Of a stretch of 64,000 nt of DNA, positions 23,164 through 34,838 are shown one piece after another. Source of the DNA: Maratus speciosus (taxonomy: Eukaryota > Arthropoda > Arachnida > Araneae > Salticidae). Positions within the stretch are counted from its first letter, which is position 1. Every line of letters starts with the position of its first letter. Below the pieces are notes generated by a model. That model saw only the letters and a program-made list of their open reading frames with translations. It made no database searches and was not told the DNA's origin. The stretch lies in the NCBI GenBank assembly GCA_963932465.1, contig OZ010787.1, positions 16,695,936-16,759,935 on the forward strand, in the 5' to 3' direction. The translations under genes and the position numbers were made by a program.

Positions 23164-26100
23164 TCATCATCATCATCATCAACCGTTTTCAATCCACTGC
23201 TGGATGTAGGTCTCCCCCAGATTTTTCCAATATTTCCTGTCTAGTGCTTTAGTCATCCAATTTACACCGGCTACTTTTCTGATTTCATCACTCCATCTTA
23301 CTTGAGGTCGTCTTCTTGGCCGTTTTACATCTCTGGGATACCACTGTAAGGTGTTTGTGCTCCATCTATTGTCTTGTCTTCTTGCGATGTGCCCAGCCCA
23401 TTTCCATTTTAGCCGTTTAATTCTTTCAATGATGTCAAAAACTTTCGTCTGACTTCTTATCCAGGTTATTCTTTTTCTGTCTCTTCTAGTTATACCTAGC
23501 ATACATCTTTCCATACTTCTCTGTGTTGTTTGTAATCTTTGTACCATCCGTTTTGTTAGCGTCCATGTTTCTGCTCCATAAGTTAGGACAGGCAAAACAC
23601 ATTGGTTAAATACCTTTCTTTTCAAGCACAGGGGCATGCTACTCTTCAGAATAATATTGTTCTTCCCAAAAGCACTCCATCCATTTCTTATTCTTCTATT
23701 GATTTCATTCATGATACTATTATCAGATGATATTTCTTGCCCAAGGTACACATAACTTTGCACTTCTTTAATTTCAGTGTTCTTGTAGACGATTTTCTTT
23801 TTTTATGCAAATGAATTGAACATCACCTTAGTCTTTTCCAAGTTTATTTTTAATCCCACATTAATGCTAGCTTCTGCCAAATCTTTTAGCATATTTTCCA
23901 ATTCTTCAGGACTGTTACTGAAAATTAAAATGTCGTCAGCGAATCGGAGATGACTTAAATATTCCCCATTTATTCTAATCCCTTTGTTTTCCCAATCCAG
24001 CTTCTTGAAAATATTTTCTAAGACAGCAGTAAAAAGCTTAGGCGAAATGGTGTCTCCTTGTCTTACCCCTCTTCCAAGCTTGATCTTTGCTTTTCCTTTG
24101 TCCAAGCGTATGGTTGCTGTTGCTTCCTTGTAAATCTTCTTTATAATATTGATGTAAGGTTTGTCTATACCAATGTCCTCCAGAGATTCTACTACTGCTG
24201 ATGTGTAGACCGAATCAAATGCTTTTTCATAATCAATAAAGGCAAGGCAAAGAGGTAAATTATATTCCTTATGTTTTTCTATGAGTTCCCTTACCGTTTG
24301 GATATGATCCATTGTGCTGAATCCACTTCGGAATCCTGCTTGTTCTCTAGGTTGAGCTGAGTCCAGAGCTGATTCAAGTCTTGTCGTTAAAACTTTGGTG
24401 AAAATTTTATAAATCACTGACAGTAAGCTGATTGGACGGTAGTTTTTAATGTTTTCCTTCTCTCCTTTCTTGTAAAGTAGCACCATCACAGCATTATTCC
24501 AATCTTCTGGTACATCTGACTTCTGGAGACATTTGGAAAACAGTAAGGATAGCATTTTTGCAAATTCTTCTCCTGCTTCTTTGATAAGGTCGATTGCAAT
24601 TCCATCTTCTCCGGGGCATTTACCTTTTTTCATAAATTTAATGGCTTGTAAAACTTCGTCTGTCGTCACTGGGATTATGGCATCGGTTTCTGTTAAGTTT
24701 TCTCGTGGATCACATAAGTTGATTTCGCTCTGATCTTCACATTTATATAAATCGTTATAGAATTTTTCGACAATGTGTACTATTTCTTTATTGATTTTGG
24801 TGATTGTTCCATCTGTCCTCTTTAGTGCAAAAATACCTTTTCTTCCAACACAAAGTTTTCGCCTAGCTGATTTTAAACTTTTGTTATCTTCTAGAATTTT
24901 CTTGACAAGATCAGAGTTAAATTTTCTGATATCTTCTGTAACACATTTTCTTACCGTTTTACATAATTCAGCATATTCAACTCTTGATTTAGGATCGTTT
25001 TTCTTCATTTTAAATTCTCTGCGTTTCTTCATCAATCTTCTTGTTTTTTCTGTTATTTTCTTCGTCTGCTTTACTTGTGCATCACCGGCTATCTTCTTTG
25101 CAATATCTTGTAGAGTACTGGTTAGTTTCTTGTTCACTACTGTAACATCTTGCTCTTCTTCTAAAGCTGATTGAAGTACTTGGAAACGGTTTTTAAGTTC
25201 CAAATGGAATTCTTCTTTATGTTTCTGGAGATTTATTATATCGATTGATTTCTTTGAGTGTTGCAAAAGCTTCATTCTTTCCACTTTAGTATTTAACAGC
25301 AGTTTGCATCTAACCAACCTGTGATCACTTCCTGTATTGAAGTTATTGAGAACGCTGCAATCCTGAATAAGATGCTTTTTGTTTGTTAAGATGTAGTCGA
25401 TTTCACTTGTTGAGCCATTTGCACAACGCCATGTCCATTTTCTTTGTGGCTTTTTCTTGAAAAATGAATTCATGATATACAACTGTTCACATTCTGCAAA
25501 CTCAATCAATCTGTTTCCTCTTTCATTTCGCACCCCATATCCATGATTTCCTACTGATAACTCACCTTTCTCTTTTTCCCCAATTCTAGCATTCCAGTCT
25601 CCCATTATTAATTTTATGTAGCATTTTCCCTTTTGATGCATTGAAGCTACTTCTTCATAGAAATCCTCAACTTCTTCATCAGTATAGCTTACTGTTGGTG
25701 CATAAACTTGGGTAATTTGCAGCTTGTATCTTCTGGACACTTGTATTACTAACCTTGCAACTCTATCTGATGCACTATCATATTCTACGATGTGATTCTT
25801 CCACCTTTTATGAATCAGAAATCCTACACCGCTTGTTCTTCCATCTTCTGTGCCTCTATAGTATAATACATGTCCGCTGGCAAGATCTATCTTCTCTTCT
25901 CCTTTTCTTCTTACTTCACATAATCCTAGGATGTCCCAGTTGATTCTTTCTAATTCTTCTTCAAGTTCCTGAAAACGATTTTCCGAAGATAGGGATCGTC
26001 CATTATACGTAGCCAAGGTCATCAACTTATGGCAGCCTAGCCGAGCCCGGTTATTCTTAGCACCCTCTGTCTTCATGTCTTTCTGATCGCTGCCGTAACC

Positions 26101-26285
26101 AGGAACATTCAGACCGCCGGGAATTAAGGGCCGTGATTTATTTTGTGAATTCATGGTAAAATAAGGGGGGTAGGTGGCCAAATTCCTCCACGCTGGCCAA
26201 GCGGGTTGGAGGAAGCCCATCCGCGTTCGTTCTCCATGCACTAGGCAAGGGTACTAACAGGCTGTACCGGTGGAAGGTGCGGACG
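23164..26285 (-). mobile_element. RTE-clade LINE, nearly full length
   Basis: Minus-strand element with a short 5' leader, one long ORF, almost no 3' UTR and a TGATGATGATGATGATG 3' end, the usual RTE architecture. It sits inside the (TA)n tract of unit 1; units 2 and 3 show the empty site. The target duplication cannot be separated from the surrounding TA repeats. Confidence 0.85.
23179..26241 (-). pseudogene. RTE endonuclease-reverse transcriptase, one in-frame stop
   Basis: The first part is 812 residues. An AP-type endonuclease at about 73-320 carries E109 (LGLCEVRR), D215 and N217 (MGDWNAR) and S305-D306-H307. The reverse transcriptase at about 590-800 has YRPISLLSVIYKIF, FIDYEKAFDSV, GRGVRQGDTISPKLF and the catalytic FADD (D769, D770). 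A TAA at 23803-23805 interrupts the frame right after the RT palm. The same frame continues without a shift through a C-terminal 200-odd residues (YVYLGQEIS, YGAETWT, KWAGHIARR) typical of RTE. The enzyme nicks DNA and primes cDNA synthesis from its own RNA. A single base change would explain the stop, so the copy is young. The start at 26241 is the first ATG; the true start may be a later Met before the endonuclease. Confidence 0.92.
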
Positions 26286-26470
26286 ATATATATATATATA
26301 TATATATCAATTTTGAACGGAGGGTGGTTTCGGGGTCTGGGGGTCATGATCGATGAAAATATACCAAAATTTTTTGAAATCACTTTCCTCCGAACGGCTG
26401 CAATAGGTATCTTTTTTGTAAAGAAAGCTACCTAAAACTGCAGAGCATTTGTAATGCAAACCTAAACTAA

Positions 26471-28822
26471 AAAAGTCCTTCCGGCCAGTGCCGGGAGGAA
26501 GAGGTAGCTTTCATATTCCTTATTTTAAAAAAGCCAACTTATTATTATTCAAACACACGAAGCTCAATTAAGTGGAAACCGAATGTAGGAGATTCAATAC
26601 TAATTTTTATCAATACTAAATCATTATGAATGAGAATTTCGCGAAATTAGTCAGCTTTATCCAAGCTGCTTTTATTTAAAGTAACTTATATTTGGCTGCC
26701 AAATTCGGAGATTTCCTAAAGTGCCTGCATTTTAAGACAACATGGTGGATGAGGCTAACCAGTGAACTTGATCGAGGCCTTAGTAATTCCTGTGCACATG
26801 CTCACTCACATCGGAATCGGTTGATATATACGAGTGCTGTCGCAGGCAAAATATCAGATTTTTCAAAATGTCACCCACGTTAGAAATTGAAACTGCTATA
26901 TCTGAGCCATTTTTTAAGATAAAGACAAACAAAAAATGATCCTGAATCCTTATATCAAGGTCAAATACATAAGAAAGAAACCTTTTCCAATTTCTAATTT
27001 TTTTGCACCTCATTTTAAATATATATATTTTTTAATTTAATGGCCGCCATTTTGAAACAAGATGGCTAATGAAGCTGGCCAGCGAACTTGGTCGAGATAT
27101 TGATGTATACTATCTACATACCTTCTTCCATCGAAATAGGCGAATACGTGTGGTATCGCGAGACAAATACAAGATCGTTTCAAAGTGTTAGCCATGATAG
27201 AAATTCAAAGTGCTATAATTCAACCACTTTTTAAGATATAAACAAAAGAACAAATTTTCAGAAACAAAAACTGCTCCAGAATCTTTGTATCAAGGCCAAA
27301 CACATAAAAAAAATCTTTTTCATTTTCCAATTTTTTAATACCTCATTTTAAATTTTAAATTACATTTTTTTTTAAATGGCAACCCTTTTGAAACAAGATG
27401 GCGAATGAAGCTGGCCATTTTGGCTCGAACTCGGTCGAGACATTGGTATATACTATGTACAGACCAAGTTACATTCAAATCGGTTCATAAATACGCCTGT
27501 TATCGCGTGTCAAAAATCAGGTCGTTTTAAAATGTCAGCCACAATAGAAATTCAAAATGTTGTAACTCAGCCAATTTTTTAGATATAGACGAAACAAAAC
27601 CTGTTCCGGAATCTTTGTATTAAGGTCAAACACATACGAAAAAACTCTTTTTCATTTTCCAATTTTTTGGTATCTCATTTTAAATTTAATTTTTCTAAAT
27701 TTTTTTAAATGGCCGCCATTTTGAAACAAGATGGCGGATGAAGCTGGCCAACGAACTCGGTTGAGTTATTTGTATGTACTATGTACACACCAATGTACAT
27801 CGAAATCGGTTCATAAATATGCCTCTTATCACGTGGCAAAAATCAGGGCGTTTCAAAATGTCAGCCACACTAGAAATTCAAAATGCTATAACTCAGCCAT
27901 TTTTTAAGATATAGACGAAACAAAAACTGCTCCCGAATCTTTTTATCGAGGTCAAACACATAAGAAAAAAATATTTTTTCAATTTTCAATTTTTTGGTAC
28001 CACATTTCAAATTTAAATTTTTCTTAAAATTTTAAATGGCCGCCATTTTTAAACAAAATGGCGGATGAAGCTGGCCAACGAACTCGGTCGAGACATTGGT
28101 CTGTACTGTGTATAAACGAAGTTACATCCAAATCGGTTCGTAAATACGCCTTTTATCGCGTGACAAAATTCAGGACGTTTCAAAATGTCAGCTTCGCTAG
28201 AAATTCAAAATGCTATAACTCAGCCATTTTTTAAGATATAGACGAAACAAAAACTGCTACGGAGTCTTTGTATAAAGGTCAAATACATAAGAAAAAAATA
28301 TTTTTCTATTTTCAATTTTTTGGTACCACATTTCAAGTTTAAATTTTTTTAAATTTTTAAATGGACGCCATTTTGAAACAAAATGGCGGATGAAGCTGGC
28401 CAACGAACTCGGTCGAGACATTGGTATGTACTATGTACACACCGAATTACATCCAAATCGGTTCATAAATACGCCTTTTATCGCGTGACAAAATTCAGGA
28501 CGTTTCAAAATGTCAGCCACGCTAGAAATTCAAAATGCTATAACTCAGCCATTTTTTAAGATATAGACGAAACTAAAACTGCTCCGGAATCTTTGTAAAA
28601 AGGTCAAATACATAAGAAAAAAATATTTTTCCATTTTTAATTTTTTGGTACCACATTTCAAGTTTTAATTTTTTTTTAAATTTTAAATGGCCGCCATTTT
28701 GAAACAAAACGGCGGATGAAGCTGGCCAACGAACTCGGTCGAGACATTGGTATGTACTATGTACACACCGAATTACATCGAAATCGGTTCATAATTACGG
28801 GAGTTACAGTGTGACATAGGTC

Positions 28823-28858
<36 letters not shown>

Positions 28859-29019
28859 ATTTTGAACGGAGGGTGGTTTCGGGGTCTGGGGGTCATGATC
28901 GATGAAAATATACCAAAATTTTTTGAAATCACTTTCCTCCGAACGGCTGCAATAGGTAGCTTTTTTGTAAAGAAAGCTACCTAAAACTGCAGAGCAGTTG
29001 TAATGCAAACCTAAACTAA
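26471..29019. repeat. Tandem unit 2 (2,549 bp)
   Basis: Nearly identical to the following unit over its length: 26692-26883 and 29240-29431 match base for base in translation, offset 2,548. Same head, monomers, (TA)n and tail as unit 1. Confidence 0.9.
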
Positions 29020-31245
29020 AAAAGTCCTTCCGGCCAGTGCCGGGAGGAAGAGGTAGCTTTCATATTCCTTATTTTAAAAAAGCCAACTTATATTATTCAA
29101 ACACACGAAGCTCAATTAAGTGGAAACCGAATGTAGGAGATTCAATACTAATTTTTATCAATACTAAATCATTATGAATGAGAATTTCGCGAAATTAGTC
29201 AGCTTTATCCAAGCTGCTTTTATTTAAAGTAACTTATATTTGGCTGCCAAATTCGGAGATTTCCTAAAGTGCCTGCATTTTAAGACAACATGGTGGATGA
29301 GGCTAACCAGTGAACTTGATCGAGGCCTTAGTAATTCCTGTGCACATGCTCACTCACATCGGAATCGGTTGATATATACGAGTGCTGTCGCAGGCAAAAT
29401 ATCAGATTTTTCAAAATGTCACCCACGTTAGAAATTGAAACTGCTATATCTGAGCCATTTTTTAAGATAAAGACAAACAAAAAATGATCCTGAATCCTTA
29501 TATCAAGGTCAAATACATAAGAAAGAAACCTTTTCCAATTTCTAATTTTTTTGCACCTCATTTTAAATATATATATTTTTTAATTTAATGGCCGCCATTT
29601 TGAAACAAGATGGCTAATGAAGCTGGCCAGCGAACTTGGTCGAGATATTGATGTATACTATCTACATACCTTCTTCCATCGAAATAGGCGAATACGTGTG
29701 GTATCGCGAGACAAATACAAGATCGTTTCAAAGTGTTAGCCATGATAGAAATTCAAAGTGCTATAATTCAACCACTTTTTAAGATATAAACAAAAGAACA
29801 AATTTTCAGAAACAAAAACTGCTCCAGAATCTTTGTATCAAGGCCAAACACATAAAAAAAATCTTTTTCATTTTCCAATTTTTTAATACCTCATTTTAAA
29901 TTTTAAATTACATTTTTTTTTAAATGGCAACCCTTTTGAAACAAGATGGCGAATGAAGCTGGCCATTTTGGCTCGAACTCGGTCGAGACATTGGTATATA
30001 CTATGTACAGACCAAGTTACATTCAAATCGGTTCATAAATACGCCTGTTATCGCGTGTCAAAAATCAGGTCGTTTTAAAATGTCAGCCACAATAGAAATT
30101 CAAAATGTTGTAACTCAGCCAATTTTTTAGATATAGACGAAACAAAACCTGTTCCGAAATCTTTGTATTAAGGTCAAACACATACGAAAAAACTCTTTTT
30201 CATTTTCCAATTTTTTGGTATCTCATTTTAAATTTAATTTTTCTAAATTTTTTTAAATGGCCGCCATTTTGAAACAAGATGGCGGATGAAGCTGGCCAAC
30301 GAACTCGGTTGAGTTATTTGTATGTACTATGTACACACCAATGTACATCGAAATCGGTTCATAAATATGCCTCTTATCACGTGGCAAAAATCAGGGCGTT
30401 TCAAAATGTCAGCCACACTAGAAATTCAAAATGCTATAACTCAGCCATTTTTTAAGATATAGACGAAACAAAAACTGCTCCCGAATCTTTTTATCGAGGT
30501 CAAACACATAAGAAAAAAATATTTTTTCAATTTTCAATTTTTTGGTACCACATTTCAAATTTAAATTTTTCTTAAAATTTTAAATGGCCGCCATTTTTAA
30601 ACAAAATGGCGGATGAAGCTGGCCAACGAACTCGGTCGAGACATTGGTCTGTACTGTGTATAAACGAAGTTACATCCAAATCGGTTCGTAAATACGCCTT
30701 TTATCGCGTGACAAAATTCAGGACGTTTCAAAATGTCAGCTTCGCTAGAAATTCAAAATGCTATAACTCAGCCATTTTTTAAGATATAGACGAAACAAAA
30801 ACTGCTACGGAGTCTTTGTATAAAGGTCAAATACATAAGAAAAAAATATTTTTCTATTTTCAATTTTTTGGTACCACATTTCAAGTTTAAATTTTTTTAA
30901 ATTTTTAAATGGACGCCATTTTGAAACAAAATGGCGGATGAAGCTGGCCAACGAACTCGGTCGAGACATTGGTATGTACTATGTACACACCGAATTACAT
31001 CCAAATCGGTTCATACATACGAGAGTTACAGTGTGACATAGGTCAGATATATATATATGTATATATATATATATACATATATATATATTGATATATATAT
31101 ATATATATATATCAATTTTGAACGGAGGGTGGTTTCGGGGTCTGGGGGTTCATGATCGATGAAAATATACCAAAATTTTTTGAAATCGCTTTCCTCCGAA
31201 CGGCTGCAATAGGTAGCTTTTTGTAAAGAAAGCTACCTAAAAGAA
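29020..31245. repeat. Tandem unit 3 (about 2.23 kb, one monomer short)
   Basis: Near-copy of unit 2 until about 30,990, then jumps directly to the TACAGTGTGACATAGGTCAG tail, so the last monomer is missing. The (TA)n tract at 31048-31112 is longer and interrupted, and the tail hairpin ends at about 31,240. Confidence 0.88.
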
Positions 31246-31599
31246 AACAGCTCTCTGATTGGCTGGTCTGATTAAACTAAACTAAAATAAAAAGTCTCTC
31301 CACCTGAATGGCTACAGTCAACTGAAACCAAAACTAAAAACAAGAAAGTAAAATTGTAATTAAGACATCCAAATATATTAGAATTTCAAGTAAATAAGAA
31401 CTGAAAAATCTTATTAAAACATCATTATTATTATTATTTTTTAATTGTTTAATGGTGTTTTAAGAAGATATTTTAGTTTTTATTGTTTCACACCAGTTTC
31501 AACTTATATTCTTTCAATTACTTATAAAAAGAGTAGAAATATAGAACTCCTTATTTCCAGGTATAAGGTACCAGTACCAGTAGTTTCAATAAACCATTC
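31246..31599. other. AT-rich spacer, no gene
   Basis: Between the last tandem unit and the right inverted repeat; a degraded head-like AAAAGTCTCTCC occurs near 31291. Nothing else seen. Confidence 0.5.
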
Positions 31600-32082
31600 T
31601 TATTCAAAAATTAATAGCTCGAAATCCCATCATTTCTCCATCTTGAAATTTTGCATACTTGTAGCCAAAAAGTCAAAGATTAACATATATTTTTTTGAAA
31701 AAAATCAAAATGGTGTTTTTGAAAAATTTAAATTCAAAAATTTTGAAAATTTGTCAAAAAATTTAGTTTATTCAAAATAGTTAGTGTTGCATATCATATT
31801 AAAGCCCATAAAAAGAGCTTTCAAATAAGATATAACTTAACTCTCTAGCCCAATTTGTTAAAGAATTATAGAGGATTTTTTGGTTGAGAATTTGGTTAAA
31901 TTTGGTACTTTTGACCATTTTTAAAATTCCGTAAAAAATAAACTGCTAAGAAAAAAAAAAATTAAAAAATTAGATTTTTCATATACTCCATGGATACAAA
32001 CTATAAACCAAAAATTATAGAAATCATGTCGAGGTCCAAAAATTGCATTTTTCTCGTTGATTTGACATGGAATGACCCTATA
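31600..32082 (-). repeat. Right long inverted repeat of the 13.8-kb element
   Basis: Reverse complement of the left repeat; ends GGAATGACCCTATA at 32069-32082. Directly abuts the host-like coding exon at 32083-32188. Confidence 0.8.
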
Positions 32083-32188
32083 CTGAGTGCGCCTATAGAG
32101 ATTTTTGGAAATAAGTAAGGCACTGTTGCTGCAGACTGATACTGAGCCTTAGCCAGAACCTCCAGCCTCTCACTCTGGGGTACAAGAC
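32083..32188 (-). CDS. Host gene exon Z (truncated by the 13.8-kb element)
   Basis: On the minus strand a good acceptor (GGTTCCTTGACAG, pyrimidine-rich upstream) opens a frame reading LVPQSERLEVLAKAQYQSAA then TVPYLFPKISIGALS. It runs straight into the inverted repeat at TATA. The bases beyond the far end of the element (18264 downward) continue the frame if joined across TATA (SIFNQSTVISAV then stop). The entry phase needs one base from the previous exon, which exon Y (35748-35800) supplies. Protein family not recognised. This could be the last coding exon, destroyed by the insertion. Confidence 0.5.
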
Positions 32189-32460
32189 CTGTCAAGGAAC
32201 CTCAGATTGAAGATAATTAAAAAATATATTTGTTTCACTAACGCGGTACTTTTTTCTTTTACATTTTTCTAGAAACTATTTTTTTCAAACTGGTATACAA
32301 GATATCTCAAGATATACTTAATCGATTTTGATGAAATTCAAACCACATATTCTTTATAATATTATCTAAAATGTAGCACAGGATTTTTTTGATTGGATGC
32401 CACATTCTTTTTTTATAAATTTTTTAAATCTCAAAATTTTGACAAAAATCATTTTTTTTT

Positions 32461-32723
32461 TTACACTTTGAGTGCCACGGTGACTGACACTGAAGCTGAG
32501 AAATTTACAATGTTTTAAGAAATTTTTAAGAAAGCATAGTCCTGTAATAAATAAAAAAGTAAGTAAATTTTAACTAAATTATTAGTAATTACTTAAAACA
32601 ATATATATATTTTTTTTTAGTTTTATATCATATTTTAGACCATCAGTCATCGGTGAATGACGCTTTCTAAATGGAAAGTTCAGTGTCAGCCACCAGTGGC
32701 TGACATGGCGCTTAACGTGTTAA
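32461..32723. mobile_element. TTAA-flanked MITE (piggyBac type)
   Basis: Inverted ends: left (T)TTACACTTTGAGTGCCA, right reversed TTAACACGTTAAGCGCCA, both followed by CTGACA/GTCAGCCAC-type sequence. About 260 bp, no ORF. Confidence 0.6.
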
Positions 32724-33266
32724 ACAGCTGTCATTTCTACAAAAATAATATTCTTTTTTCCTATGCTACATCTTAGCTATTACCTTTCTAAATAAGAAAA
32801 AAATATCATTTTAATTTTTTAGATGATGTCCCACAGAGAAAAAAATTACACTATCAGCAAGGATTTTCTAAAAAAGGTGCTCTGAACGGCTCACGTAGCT
32901 GCCAATTTATTTATTTTTTTATTCATCTTTTCTGAAATTGCTCATAAAACTTCTATGTATATATGTAAAATAAAAATTATTATATACATATAATAGCTGC
33001 ATAAAAAAAAAGCTATTTTTATATCTATAATTTTGTAATGCGGAGGTGATGTAACATCTTAAGGCTGCTAGTCAACCAATTTCCAAATTCCTCCCGGTAA
33101 TGCTAAGTCTATGGGCACAGAATGCAGTCATATACTTAAAATATCTCCTCAGGAAATTAATGTTTTTAATTACTTTTTTCTTTGTACTCTTCTTAAAAGA
33201 TGTTTATTTTTTTTCTTAGTTCTCACAATATTTTAAAAATCTATGCTTAATTTAACATTTTATGTG

Positions 33267-33476
33267 TTAACCCCTTTGGGACAAGCGTCTTTCATAGAAT
33301 TTTTAATTTTTTATCACTGGTTTTTTAAAACAGAAATTTTTGTTCAATTGAATCGAGAAAATGTCCTGATTAAGAAAGGCAAAATTTAAAATAAAAAATA
33401 ACTGATGGGAATAATGAAGGATCCTGAGCATTTTATGTGACATGTATATACGTAATGCCCGTCCCAAAGGGGTTAA
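33267..33476. mobile_element. 210-bp piggyBac-type MITE, nested
   Basis: Perfect 16-bp inverted ends including the target: TTAACCCCTTTGGGAC and GTCCCAAAGGGGTTAA. TTAA target and CCC start are piggyBac hallmarks. Confidence 0.85.
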
Positions 33477-33763
33477 AAGCTGATGAAACTCTGAGTAAGA
33501 TTTTAGCACTTCATATAAAATTAAGTATACATTTTAGAAATATTTTGATAACTATGAAAAAAACCTTCTCTGTTGATGTCGCATGTCATGCGACACGAAG
33601 AAAATTTTCATCCTTGAAAGTGAATTTGTTGCAACTTGCACGTCGGTATATTCTGGGATCTTTTTTTGTGTTTCTGCATAGTGTTAAGAAATGGCGCAAT
33701 TAGTTCTATTATTTTCGAATTTGCTGTAATATCGGCATTCGTTAGTTACTGTTCCATGTCAAA

Positions 33764-33853
33764 ATGGCTTACATGGTGGATTCAGAGAGTGATTCTTCTA
33801 GTGAATATAATATCTCTCAGTCAGAAGATGAGAAGCCCTGGCTTATCAAGTGA
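33764..33853 (+). pseudogene. Acidic N-terminal remnant of a piggyBac-like transposase
   Basis: A 29-codon ORF (MVDSESDSSSEYNISQSEDE) ends in TGA; an overlapping frame continues with LSSDEIFSDSSECEGEDND, so one frameshift separates two acidic runs. Acidic Ser/Asp/Glu-rich N-termini are usual in piggyBac transposases, and the host element is TTAA-flanked. No catalytic domain remains. The assignment rests on context and composition. Confidence 0.4.
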
Positions 33854-34391
33854 TGAAATTTTTTCAGATTCTAGTGAATGTGAAGGTGAAGACAATGATA
33901 TGAACTCTGTATCTTTTATGTGTGTAAATTTTATGTAAAAAGCTGTTCAGAAAATCAATGTTGGCAAGATTTTGCTACATTTGGCGAAATTTTGCCAACT
34001 TTGTGTTTATACTTCAAATAGATTTGATAAATATAGTTTCAGACTATTTTTTTAACTTTAAACTTGAGTGCATATCAGGAAGAACTGGTGTTGAGTGACA
34101 ATTTTTTTTTCTCTGACCACTGGTCAAACAAAAATTGGTTAAAAACGAAAATAATTTACATTTTCCAATTCAGGCTAGAACATACATTAATTTTCAGCAA
34201 TTAAAAAAAATGCTTTTTTGGGATTGGAAATAAAAAACGACAGAGAAGGAGTTAAGAAGAGTAGACATCAAAAAAGAGTTTAAAAAAATATAAATTTCCT
34301 GAGGTGATATTTTAAATATATGAATGCATCAAATGCCCATAGACTTAATATTAATGAGGGGATTCGGAAGTTGAGTGACTAGCAGCCTTAA

Positions 34392-34838
34392 GAAGGAATG
34401 CCCCTGAATCACAGCAAAGCTTCAAAATTTAAAATGGGTTGAAATAAAATTGTAAGAACTTGACAGTGACTTAATGAATAAATTTGAAGATCAATCTTGA
34501 TGTAGGCCATTTAACATTTATTATTCCATGCATATTTCTTGTGAACTTTGAAAGTTGGTATTTGACAGCTGGACCATAACATAGAAGGTCAACATTACCA
34601 CCACTAATTTCAAGTGGAAGTTCCAGTGGTTAAAAGAGCATCATATGTTAAACAAGAAATATGGCACATGATCATTTAAACAATAGACCCAATGAGGCAA
34701 TCTAATGCATGCCTTGGTAATAAAAGGAGTGTAAATTAGCTCAACGCCTTTAAAGTTTATTAAAACAGAAGTTAAGTCAGCTAGAAAAAAATCTGATATA
34801 AAACTCAGATTTGAATGATCTCTTTGGTCCTTATTATA
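34392..34838. other. AT-rich DNA, no gene
   Basis: No paired repeats or exon-like segments noticed. Confidence 0.5.

Larger units (their letters stand above)
20811..26470. repeat. Tandem unit 1 (about 2.54 kb), interrupted by the RTE LINE
   Basis: It starts with AAAAGTCCTTCCGGCCAGTG, a head containing an inverted CCTTCCGGC/GCCGGGAGG pair. About seven monomers of ~328 bp follow (marker near 21065, 21390, 21725, 22050, 22375, 22705, 23030), then a (TA)n tract. The tail TCAATTTTGAACGGAGGG (26309 on) ends with a hairpin TAGGTA(G/T)C...GCTACCTA. Without the LINE (23164-26285) the unit is about 2,540 bp, matching unit 2. Confidence 0.85.
18265..32082. mobile_element. 13.8-kb interval bounded by long inverted repeats; putative giant non-autonomous DNA transposon
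   Basis: The left end (18265-18715) and right end (about 31600-32082) are inverted copies with clear similarity over about 450 bp. Both begin TATAGGGTCATTCCATGTCA and share blocks such as ATATGAAAAATCTAA and GGGCTAGAGAGTTAAGTT. Flanking TATA on both sides is consistent with a TATA or TA target duplication. The interior holds a foldback element, three 2.55-kb tandem units and an RTE LINE, but no transposase. Joining the outer flanks across TATA keeps an open reading frame on the minus strand, which supports a single insertion. The alternative is two independent MITEs in opposite orientation. Confidence 0.6.
33059..34391. mobile_element. TTAA-flanked 1.33-kb piggyBac-like element with about 100-bp TIRs
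   Basis: The ends read TTAAGGCTGCTAGTCA and, reversed, the same, with about 80% similarity continuing for some 100 bp (both contain AAGTCTATGGGCA and CTCAGGAAAT). Inside is a short acidic Ser-rich ORF. A second MITE (33267-33476) is nested within it. Confidence 0.75.

Noticed and set aside
24533..25943. Plus-strand ORFs of 62-133 codons
   Set aside because: They are antisense to the RTE coding sequence.
26692..26883. Identical small ORFs at 26692 and 29240, and their antisense partners
   Set aside because: They lie in satellite monomers and match only through the 2.55-kb duplication.
18265..32082. Maverick/Polinton-type virus-like element
   Set aside because: Long inverted repeats and size would suit, but no polymerase B, integrase, capsid or protease ORF exists inside; the content is tandem repeats and a LINE.
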